Of a stretch of DNA of 5,651 bases, positions 1 to 4,636 are shown one piece after another (the stretch's first letter is position 1; every line of letters starts with the position of its first letter). The notes under the pieces were generated by a model. It was not told where the DNA came from. It did no database searches and saw only the letters and a list, made by a program, of their open reading frames with translations. The translations under genes were made by a program, and so were the position numbers. The DNA is from Actinomycetota bacterium. GTDB taxonomy: Bacteria; Actinomycetota; Thermoleophilia; Gaiellales; Gaiellaceae. Location of the stretch: positions 1 to 5,651 of the forward strand of contig JACDCN010000152.1 of NCBI GenBank assembly GCA_013817555.1. The letters run 5' to 3'.

Positions 1-46
1 GTCTTACCCGCTGGACGACGGCTCATGACGCGAAAGATGCGAGAAC

Positions 47-367
47 TCAGCGTGCGAGGCCGAGCACGGTCTCGAGCGCGCGGTCGACTTCTTCGAGCTC
101 CTCCCAGGTCAAGCGCCCGACGGGCTCGCCGAGACGCCGGCGGTCGACGGTTCTGAGCTGCTCGGTCAGTACGCGCGTGCGTTGGCCAACGACCTGGATC
201 TCGGGCCGGAACGACGTAGCCAGCGCGCGAGTGGAGGTCGGCGCGACGATCACCGTCGAGAGCTCGAGCTCGCTCGCCTGGAGAACAACCGCGTAGCGCA
301 CCCCGCGTTGCTCGTGGCCGATCGCGTCCTTCGGCAGTCGTGCTCTGAAGAGGTCACCCTTCTGCAT
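47..367 (-). CDS. mazF: MazF/PemK-type endoribonuclease toxin
   Basis: This 106-residue protein matches the MazF/PemK family of growth-arresting toxins, which cleave single-stranded RNA in the cytoplasm. The sequence opens with the family's MQKGDLFRA strand, followed by GHEQRG, whose Arg is the usual catalytic or RNA-contacting residue, then a hydrophobic YAVVLQ strand and the VIVAPTST segment carrying the conserved Ser/Thr. A TRVLTEQLRTVD strand and a final helix close the SH3-like barrel. Its length is typical of the family. The reading frame stays open upstream to 481, but the ATG at 367 is preferred because the fold starts exactly there and the overlap with the antitoxin stop (354-356) is the standard toxin-antitoxin arrangement. 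There is no Shine-Dalgarno sequence before this ATG, so translation is probably coupled to the antitoxin. All family landmarks are present, so the toxin is probably active. The cleavage site cannot be read from sequence. Confidence 0.88.
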   Translation of the reverse strand: MQKGDLFRARLPKDAIGHEQRGVRYAVVLQASELELSTVIVAPTSTRALATSFRPEIQVVGQRTRVLTEQLRTVDRRRLGEPVGRLTWEELEEVDRALETVLGLAR

Positions 368-638
368 CGTCAGGCCATGGCGCACCCAGCGCCTCCATGA
401 ACGCCAAGACTGCAGCGCTTTCAGCGCGGTCCTCGGGATCAGCCGCAACACGTCGCGACTCCTCCCTGAGCAGCTCGTCACGGCGACGAGAAGCGGTTTG
501 GACGAGCGCCTGCCGGATCGCCTCGGACTGTGAGAGACCGGTCTCGACCAGTGTGTCGAGCGCTCGCTGCGCTCGTTGGTCGAGGCGGACGGAGATGGCT
601 CGCTCGGGCAAGGCGAAGACTGTAGCAGGATTTGTCAT
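354..638 (-). CDS. Ribbon-helix-helix (CopG-type) antitoxin of the MazF module
   Basis: This 94-residue protein is the cognate antitoxin and autorepressor of the downstream toxin. Residues about 14-52 form a ribbon-helix-helix unit: a basic strand (AISVRLDQR), helix A (AQRALDTLVETG), the turn GLSQSEA and helix B (IRQALVQTASRRR). The acidic, proline-containing C-terminus (about residues 66-94, with DPEDRAES and PWPDDAEG) is the kind of flexible tail that wraps around MazF toxins. The ATG at 638 is the only start available: an in-frame TGA lies at 663-665 and no other start codon intervenes. No Shine-Dalgarno sequence precedes it, so the mRNA may be leaderless. The gene order antitoxin-then-toxin and the 14-nt overlap fit tight stoichiometric coupling. 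The partner is of the RHH type, not the AbrB-like MazE of E. coli. Confidence 0.87.
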   Translation of the reverse strand: MTNPATVFALPERAISVRLDQRAQRALDTLVETGLSQSEAIRQALVQTASRRRDELLREESRRVAADPEDRAESAAVLAFMEALGAPWPDDAEG

Positions 639-653
639 ACAAAAAGCATGACA
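633..653. promoter_or_regulatory. Inverted-repeat operator on the antitoxin start codon
   Basis: The arms TGTCATAC and GCATGACA flank a five-A spacer and match at 7 of 8 positions. One arm contains the antitoxin ATG (636-638, minus strand). RHH antitoxins bind short inverted repeats as dimers, so this is the natural autorepression site. A second small palindrome, CACAG-CA-CTGTG, lies just upstream at 664-675. The repeat is seen directly. Binding by the antitoxin is inferred. Confidence 0.55.
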
Positions 654-685
654 GAAGAGCGATCACAGCACTGTGCCGACTCGTG

Positions 686-850
686 TCAGCTTTCGCGCGC
701 CAGCTCGACGAAGCGGCAGACCGCGTTCACCAGCCGCATCTGCTCGACCGACTTGCAGTCCGCATCGAGCAGGCGCGGGGCGCACACCAGCACGACGCGG
801 CACTGGGCGCGCGAGGTGGCGACGTTGACGCGGTGGCGGTCGAAGGCGAA
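686..850 (-). pseudogene. C-terminal remnant of an SF1 DNA/RNA helicase
   Basis: Read on the minus strand to the TGA at 686-688, this frame gives about 54 residues that look like the extreme C-terminus of a superfamily 1 helicase. They contain FDRHRVNVATSRAQ, which is helicase motif VI (the arginine-bearing VA-T/L-SRA block), then the hydrophobic strand RVVLVCAPRLL and a tail with EQMRLVNAVCRFVELA. That tail resembles helicases fused to RecB-like nuclease domains (the TM0106-like group) in high-GC actinobacteria. This family comparison is from memory. No start codon or other helicase motif precedes it. Upstream of about 850 the frame stays open but becomes Arg-rich and unlike the family, so the gene appears cut there. 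It lies 47 bp upstream of the antitoxin in the same direction, so the TA module may once have followed a full helicase gene. Confidence 0.6.
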
Positions 851-1012
851 GTGCTGAGGATGGTCGGCGATCTGCGCGAGAGCGGGCTCGACGAGGAGGC
901 GGACCTGCTCGACGAGGCCGCGCCGAAGCTCGCCCCGGAAGCGTACGGCTCGACGGTGCGCAAGAACCTGAACTACGAGTCGTGGCAGACACGGCGCAAC
1001 CGCCGGGCATAG
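851..1012 (+). pseudogene. Unidentified protein C-terminal fragment or small ORF
   Basis: This frame ends at the TAG at 1010-1012 and has strongly G/C-ending codons and a balanced, soluble composition: a helix with repeated acidic residues (DLRESGLDEEADLLDEA), then APEAYGSTVRKN and a basic Tyr/Trp-containing tail NYESWQTRRNRR. I do not recognise the family. The frame continues upstream to 632, but that part is antisense to the helicase tail and is probably not coding in this direction. It therefore looks like a C-terminal fragment joined to the helicase remnant near 850. It could instead be a 50-residue protein starting at the ATG at 860, or one starting at the GTG at 851, although neither has a clear ribosome binding site. 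The stop is 28 nt before the ArsR start. Confidence 0.35.
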
Positions 1013-1024
1013 GTTCGAATCCCG

Positions 1025-1030
1025 TATAGT
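1025..1030 (+). promoter_or_regulatory. -10 element of the arsR-SRPBCC operon
   Basis: TATAGT matches the TANNNT -10 pattern and ends 10 nt before the GTG start of the ArsR gene, so transcription would begin at or a few bases before the start codon. No convincing -35 hexamer is present at the expected distance. There is also no usable Shine-Dalgarno sequence: the only AGG touches the GTG itself. Together these suggest a leaderless or nearly leaderless mRNA. Confidence 0.45.
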
Positions 1031-1046
1031 TCACCTTTAGGTGAAC
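1029..1046. promoter_or_regulatory. Perfect inverted repeat, probable ArsR operator
   Basis: GTTCACCT and AGGTGAAC are perfect 8-bp reverse complements separated by TT. The left arm overlaps the end of the -10 element and the right arm contains the GTG start codon of the ArsR gene. ArsR-family dimers bind imperfect or perfect inverted repeats of this size over their own promoters, so bound repressor would block initiation directly. The palindrome is observed. The identity of the binding protein is inferred from position. Confidence 0.65.
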
Positions 1047-1385
1047 AAACAGGCGGAACTCGATCGCAGCTTCCTCGCTCTCTCCCACCCAGTGCGGCGG
1101 GCGATCGTCGAGCGGCTCGTTACCGGGCCATCGCGGGTCGGTGACGCGTCGCGCGGGCTCGGCGTCTCGAAGCCGGCCGTGACGAAGCACCTGAGGGTGT
1201 TGGAGAACGCCGGCGTCATCCGCCGGACCGTGTCCGGGCGGACGCATGTGCTGCGACTCGAGCCTCGGGCGCTCAGCGAGGCGTCCGACTGGCTCGAGCT
1301 ACATCGCTCGCTGTGGGAGGCAAAGTTCGCGGCCGTCGAGCGGCACCTCGCAGAAACCAACAAACGACAGGAGGTCCAGGAATGA
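1041..1385 (+). CDS. ArsR/SmtB-family winged-helix transcriptional repressor
   Basis: This 114-residue DNA-binding repressor controls its own operon and the coupled SRPBCC gene. The N-terminal helix ends in LSHPVRRAIVERL (about residues 14-26), the hallmark opening of ArsR proteins. The helix-turn-helix is VGDASRGLGVSKPAVTKHLRVLENAGVI (about 33-60, recognition helix around SKPAVTKHLRVL), followed by the wing RRTVSGRTHVLRL. There is no Cys-rich ELCVCDL motif and in fact no cysteine, so it is not a classical arsenic or cadmium sensor. It belongs to the metal-independent ArsR group that is usually paired with AHSA1/SRPBCC proteins. The GTG at 1041 is chosen because the family N-terminus (NKQAELDRSF) begins there and the operator and -10 element sit just upstream. 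Its stop overlaps the next start as ATGA (1382-1385). The inducing signal is unknown; a small organic ligand is plausible. Confidence 0.9.
   Translation: MNKQAELDRSFLALSHPVRRAIVERLVTGPSRVGDASRGLGVSKPAVTKHLRVLENAGVIRRTVSGRTHVLRLEPRALSEASDWLELHRSLWEAKFAAVERHLAETNKRQEVQE
1369..1375 (+). promoter_or_regulatory. Strong ribosome binding site of the SRPBCC gene
   Basis: AGGAGGT lies inside the end of the ArsR gene, 6 nt before the ATG at 1382. It fixes that ATG as the start even though the frame is open back to 1313. With the ATGA overlap, it would let the second gene be translated efficiently both by coupling and by direct loading. The first gene of the operon has no such site. Confidence 0.8.
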
Positions 1386-1843
1386 CCGAGATCGGGCAGG
1401 AGACCGCACTCCAGCTAGAGCATCGCTACGCGGCGCCGCGCGACCAGGTCTTCGACGCGTGGACGAACCCGGAGGTACTCAAGCGCTGGTGGGCTGCGGC
1501 CCCTACGTGGGGAACGCCGCTCGCCGAGGTCGACGCGCGCGAAGGCGGCAGGTACCGGCTCTCGATGCGCACAGACGAAGGCGAGCTGCACACGGTGAGC
1601 GGCGAGTACAAGGAGATCAGCCCACCGGAGCGTCTCTCGTACACGTGGGGCTGGGAGGAAGGTCCCGAGCCGGCGATGGCGGGAAGCGAGAGCACGCTCG
1701 TCGTCGTCGAATTCCTGGAGGACGGCGACGGCACGCTCGTGAGGCTGACGCACAGCGGCTTCGCCAGCGAGCAGATCCGCGACATGCACGCTCAGGGCTG
1801 GGAGGCGGTGCTCGCGAATCTCGAGCGGAACGTGTTCTCCTAG
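1382..1843 (+). CDS. AHSA1-type SRPBCC-domain protein
   Basis: This 153-residue cytosolic protein is a single START/Bet v1-like (SRPBCC) domain of the AHSA1 group, a helix-grip fold with a deep hydrophobic pocket. The opening LEHRYAAPRDQVFDAWTNP and EVLKRWW (about residues 12-37) is the signature of this group. GGRYRLSM and SGEYKEISPPERLSYTWGWE form the central strands, and the long C-terminal helix GWEAVLANLERNVF closes the pocket. No membrane segment or signal peptide is present. Members stored next to an ArsR gene are common in high-GC bacteria, but their ligands and activities are mostly unassigned; binding or detoxifying a small hydrophobic compound is inference. It is co-transcribed with and coupled to the ArsR repressor, and ends 21 bp from the convergent reductase with no clear terminator hairpin between them. 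Confidence 0.88.
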   Translation: MTEIGQETALQLEHRYAAPRDQVFDAWTNPEVLKRWWAAAPTWGTPLAEVDAREGGRYRLSMRTDEGELHTVSGEYKEISPPERLSYTWGWEEGPEPAMAGSESTLVVVEFLEDGDGTLVRLTHSGFASEQIRDMHAQGWEAVLANLERNVFS

Positions 1844-1864
1844 AGTTCGGAGGCCGGCTGTTTC

Positions 1865-2890
1865 TCAGGTCTCGCTCGACTTCGCCCAGAGGTTGATGCC
1901 GGCGTCGGTCGCGTAGCGGTCGATCTCGGCCAGCTCGTCCTCGCCGAAGTCGAGGCGGTCGAGTGCCGCGACGTTGTCCTCGAGCTGGGCCACGCTCGAG
2001 GCGCCGATGAGCGCCGAGGTCACACGCGAGTCGCGCAGCGTCCACGCCAGCGCCATCTGAGCTAGCGTCTGCCCGCGTCCCGACGCGATCTCGTTCAGCG
2101 CGCAAATCCTCGTCAGAGTCTCCTCCGAGAGCCTGTCCGGCGAAAGTGAGCTCGGCCGACTGGCGCGTGAGCCCTCGGGAATCCCGTCCAGATACTTGTC
2201 CGTGAGCATCCCCTGCGCGAGCGGCGAGAAGACGATGCAGCCCACGCCGAGCTCGCCGACGACGCCGAGAAGATCCGGCTCGATCCAGCGATTTAGCATC
2301 GAATATGAGGGCTGGTGGATAAGCAGGGGAGTGCCGAGCTCGCCGAGGATCGCCGCTGCCTCGCCAGTCTGCTCCGCCGAGTAGGACGAGATCCCGGCGT
2401 AGAGCGCCTTTCCCGAGCGAACCGCGGAGTCGAGCGCGCCCATCGTCTCGTCGAGCGGGGTCTTCGGATCGAAGCGGTGCGAATAGAAGATGTCGACGTA
2501 GTCGAGACCGATGCGCGCGAGGCTCTGGTCGAGGCTCGCGAGCAGGTACTTGCGCGAGCTCCCCTCCCCGTACGGGCCCGGCCACATGTCCCACCCCGCT
2601 TTCGTGGAGATGACGAGCTCGTCGCGGTAGGGACGGAGATCCTGGCCGAGAAGGCGGCCGAAGGTCTCCTCCGCTGACCCGTACGGCGGCCCGTAGTTGT
2701 TCGCGAGGTCGAAGTGCGTGATCCCGAGATCGAAGGCGCGGCGGACGATCGCGCGGCTCGTTTCGAGCGGGCGGTCAGCGCCGAAGTTCCACCACAGCCC
2801 GAGTGAGATCGCCGGGAGCTGGAGCCCGCTGCGCCCGCTTCGGCGGTAGAGCATGTGGTCGTAGCGACCGTCCGCCGGGACGTACGTCAC
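1865..2890 (-). CDS. gpr: Aldo/keto reductase of the YghZ/Gpr (L-glyceraldehyde 3-phosphate reductase) type
   Basis: This 341-residue TIM-barrel oxidoreductase uses NADPH to reduce aldehydes; the E. coli relative YghZ/Gpr reduces L-glyceraldehyde 3-phosphate and methylglyoxal. The catalytic tetrad is complete: Asp61 (in THFDLANNYG), Tyr66, Lys97 (ISTKAGWDMWPGPYG) and His138 (IFYSHRFD). Other family marks are SSRKYLLASLDQSLARIGLDYVD (split around Leu120), IHQPSYSMLNRW, FSPLAQGMLTDKYLDGIPEGSR and the cofactor-binding SALIGASSVAQLEDN near the C-terminus. Length and N-terminal layout agree with YghZ as I remember it. The start is the GTG at 2890 rather than the ATG at residue 13, because the YghZ N-terminus also extends before that Met and a TATCCT -10 element ends 6 nt before this GTG. 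It stands alone and converges on the SRPBCC gene. The physiological substrate here is not proven. Confidence 0.92.
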   Translation of the reverse strand: MTYVPADGRYDHMLYRRSGRSGLQLPAISLGLWWNFGADRPLETSRAIVRRAFDLGITHFDLANNYGPPYGSAEETFGRLLGQDLRPYRDELVISTKAGWDMWPGPYGEGSSRKYLLASLDQSLARIGLDYVDIFYSHRFDPKTPLDETMGALDSAVRSGKALYAGISSYSAEQTGEAAAILGELGTPLLIHQPSYSMLNRWIEPDLLGVVGELGVGCIVFSPLAQGMLTDKYLDGIPEGSRASRPSSLSPDRLSEETLTRICALNEIASGRGQTLAQMALAWTLRDSRVTSALIGASSVAQLEDNVAALDRLDFGEDELAEIDRYATDAGINLWAKSSET

Positions 2891-2896
2891 GCGCTG

Positions 2897-2902
2897 AGGA
2901 TA
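2897..2902 (-). promoter_or_regulatory. -10 element of the aldo/keto reductase gene
   Basis: On the minus strand TATCCT is followed by exactly six bases and then the GTG start. That spacing puts the predicted first transcribed base on the start codon itself, the classic leaderless arrangement of actinobacteria. No Shine-Dalgarno sequence is present between them, and no good -35 is seen 17 bp upstream. The rest of the gap from here to the tRNA fragment (about 2903-3005) shows no gene, only a weak GCCTG/CAGGC hairpin. Confidence 0.45.
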
Positions 2903-3005
2903 ATCGGCGCGGGGTCAGAGTCGGAGCTCGACGAAGCCGGCGGCCGCAAGTCACCGTCGAAGGCAAGCGCCTCGCCTGATCTGATAGCCCAGGCCGGGAG
3001 TGCAG

Positions 3006-3060
3006 CGCGCCTGGGAGGATTCGAACCTCCGACTCGCGGATTAGAAGTCCGCCGCTCTAT
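3006..3060 (-). tRNA. Truncated tRNA-Arg (anticodon TCT), 3' three-quarters only
   Basis: Reading the minus strand, the D-stem 3' side (GAGC) is followed by a perfect 5-bp anticodon stem (GCGGA/TCCGC) around the loop CTTCTAA, giving anticodon TCT for arginine AGA codons. Next come the variable loop GAGTC, a perfect T-stem (GGAGG/CCTCC) with loop TTCGAAT, and the 3' acceptor strand CAGGCGC plus discriminator G. No CCA is encoded. The 5' acceptor strand, which should read about GCGCCTG, and the 5' half of the D-arm are missing: upstream of ATAGAGC the sequence changes to unrelated, AT-richer DNA and I find no pairing partner there. A complete tRNA cannot be folded, so this is a remnant, most likely one end of an integration or recombination event that used the 3' part of a tRNA-Arg gene. 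Confidence 0.8.
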
Positions 3061-3274
3061 TTACGAAAACGCCGATTCAGCCGCATGTTCAAGCCAAATG
3101 TCCATGGTGATCGTGAGATTTTCTGATCCAAGAATTCGCGTCGCGTGTTGTCGATTGCGGAAACCATTGGAGACAGGTTCACTCGATGATGTAACGCGCT
3201 TTCGCCCGCCCTCGCGAAACTACTGTCGAAGCCCCTCGGCTCTTGTGAAGCTGGCTCTCCACTGGTTTGCTCAG
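3061..3274. other. Gene-free, partly AT-richer segment
   Basis: I see no convincing gene here. By hand count, 3061-3180 is about 48-50% G+C, clearly below the surrounding genes, and rises to about 62% by 3240. Open frames on both strands through it have no recognisable domain and no consistent G/C-ending codons. The composition change begins exactly where the tRNA fragment stops, which suggests foreign or eroded DNA. Only a weak imperfect inverted repeat (AGCTGGC/GCTCAGCT, 3249-3276) lies at the end of the monooxygenase gene, too poor to call a terminator. Confidence 0.5.
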
Positions 3275-4636
3275 CTATGGCGCGCCACTCGGCGCCCGCA
3301 GGATTTCGGCGACCGCGGCCTCGGCGTCGCCTTCCAGCCACCGGGCGACGTATTGATCCGGACGCACGAGCACGTCGCGACGATGAAGCCGCGCCAGTGC
3401 GAAGCTATGCACGAGAGGGCGTGTCGGAATCTCCAGGGGTAGCGGACGCCCAATGACGCCATCACTGTCGCCGTAGACCGCCGGCTCCGCGAGCCGGCCA
3501 CTGTTCACATGGCGCCGCAGAAGCGCGCTGCGGAGGCTTCCGCGAAGGATCGCCTCGCGCGCCAGACGGTGGAGTGGCGTGGTCGGTGCCATGAAGCGCA
3601 TCGTCGCGGTAGTCACGCGGAGGTTCTCGAGTGCGGCGGACCTACGCTCGAGCTCGTATCCGTCGAGGAGCCGATCGTCCGCGTCGCCGGCTCGCACGAG
3701 CGCCAGCCGCCACCCGAGGTTGACGGCGTCCTCGACACCGCTGTTCAAGCCGCGAGCGCCGAACGGCGAGAAGAGGTGCGCCGCGTCGCCCGCGAGGAAG
3801 GCGCGGCCTGAGCGCCAGCGGTCGGCGACCCGCTGGTGGAAGAGATAGGCGGTCAGCCACGCGAGCTCGTAGTCGCCGTGACCGACGACGCGGCGGATCC
3901 GCTCGTCGAGCCGCCCGCTTCGCCGCTCCTCCTCGGCGTCCGTGTCCCCCGGCACCTGCCAGTCGATTCGCCACTCGTTGTCGGGCTGCGGGTGAACGAG
4001 CATCGTGCGGCCAGGGTTCTGAGGCGGATCGAAGAAGAAGCGCCGTTCGTCGCGGGGGAACGGCATCGCCGCTCGCACGTCGGCGATGAGGAAACGGTCG
4101 TGGTGGCTGCGCCCGGGAAAGCCGACTCCGAGCAGATCGCGGAGCGTGGAGCGTGCGCCGTCACAGCCGACGACGTAGGAGCCGCGAACCTCGTCCCCGC
4201 CGGCGAGGACGACCGTCACGCCTTCCCCGTCCTGGCGGAGATCGCTCACTCGAGCGTTCCAGCGAAGCGCGACCGCCGGCGTCCGGGCGGCCTCGTCCAA
4301 CAGCGCCGCCTCGGTGTACGTCTGTTGGAGATTGACGAAGCGCGGCAGCTCTCCCTCGCGCTCGCGCGGGAACTCGACGCAGAAGAGCTCGGTATCTCGG
4401 AAGTACGTGCGGGCGCGCGCGAGCACGACGGCCTTCTCGAGCATCGGCGCGCCGCAGTCGAGCCGCACGAAGGTCGCGAGCGCGTGGCGCGCAAGGACGA
4501 TCGCACGCGACCCCTCCCGTGTGGGCTCCGGCTTTGCGTCGAGGACGACGGTCGGCACGTCGAAGCGCGCGAGCTCGAGCGCGAGCGTCAACCCGATCGG
4601 CCCGGCTCCGACGATCAGGACTGGAGGGCCGCCCAC
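3275..4636 (-). CDS. FAD-dependent aromatic-type monooxygenase (PheA/TfdB/MhpA-like)
   Basis: This 453-residue flavoprotein belongs to the FAD_binding_3 class A hydroxylases, which use NAD(P)H and O2 to add a hydroxyl to aromatic or similar ring substrates. The Rossmann motif VLIVGAGPIG is at residues 6-15, with Asp33 (VVLDAKPEP) at the end of the second strand. The NAD(P)H/FAD motif VVGCDGARSTLRD is around Asp159, and the second FAD motif GRAFLAGDAAHLFSPFGARG is around Asp284, followed by LNSGVEDAVNLGWRLA. The C-terminus keeps the LVRPDQYVARW end of the family, but the thioredoxin-like region before it is much shorter than in phenol-hydroxylase relatives. The start is uncertain: GTG 4636, 9 nt after GGAGAAGGA, is preferred over GTG 4663. 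The open frame back to 4966 is only the shadow of the upstream gene. It overlaps the MBL gene end by 22 nt, so the two are almost certainly co-translated. The substrate is unknown. Confidence 0.87.
   Translation of the reverse strand: MGGPPVLIVGAGPIGLTLALELARFDVPTVVLDAKPEPTREGSRAIVLARHALATFVRLDCGAPMLEKAVVLARARTYFRDTELFCVEFPREREGELPRFVNLQQTYTEAALLDEAARTPAVALRWNARVSDLRQDGEGVTVVLAGGDEVRGSYVVGCDGARSTLRDLLGVGFPGRSHHDRFLIADVRAAMPFPRDERRFFFDPPQNPGRTMLVHPQPDNEWRIDWQVPGDTDAEEERRSGRLDERIRRVVGHGDYELAWLTAYLFHQRVADRWRSGRAFLAGDAAHLFSPFGARGLNSGVEDAVNLGWRLALVRAGDADDRLLDGYELERRSAALENLRVTTATMRFMAPTTPLHRLAREAILRGSLRSALLRRHVNSGRLAEPAVYGDSDGVIGRPLPLEIPTRPLVHSFALARLHRRDVLVRPDQYVARWLEGDAEAAVAEILRAPSGAP

Noticed and set aside
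1..46. Possible minus-strand gene start at 26 (MSRRPAGK)
   Set aside because: Only eight codons are visible, with no ribosome binding site or clear -10 element, so a real gene cannot be supported.
992..1005. Hairpin CGGCG-CAAC-CGCCG as a terminator
   Set aside because: No T-tract follows, the stem is only 5 bp, and it lies inside the end of the unidentified plus-strand frame.
663..1247. Minus-strand open frame of 194 codons across the scar and the ArsR gene
   Set aside because: It is antisense to the ArsR helix-turn-helix and differs in frame from the helicase tail; its composition is Arg/Pro-rich noise.
1844..1864. Bidirectional terminator between the convergent SRPBCC and reductase genes
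   Set aside because: The 21-bp gap has only a GCCGGC palindrome with no loop and no proper T-tract.
1617..2594. Minus-strand open frame of 325 codons overlapping the reductase and SRPBCC genes
   Set aside because: It is Arg-rich, out-of-frame reading of the reductase gene and runs antisense into the SRPBCC gene.
2855..3442. Plus-strand open frame of 195 codons running through the tRNA fragment
   Set aside because: Its GGFEPPTRGLE segment is the familiar false translation of an antisense tRNA T-arm, and the rest has no coding character.
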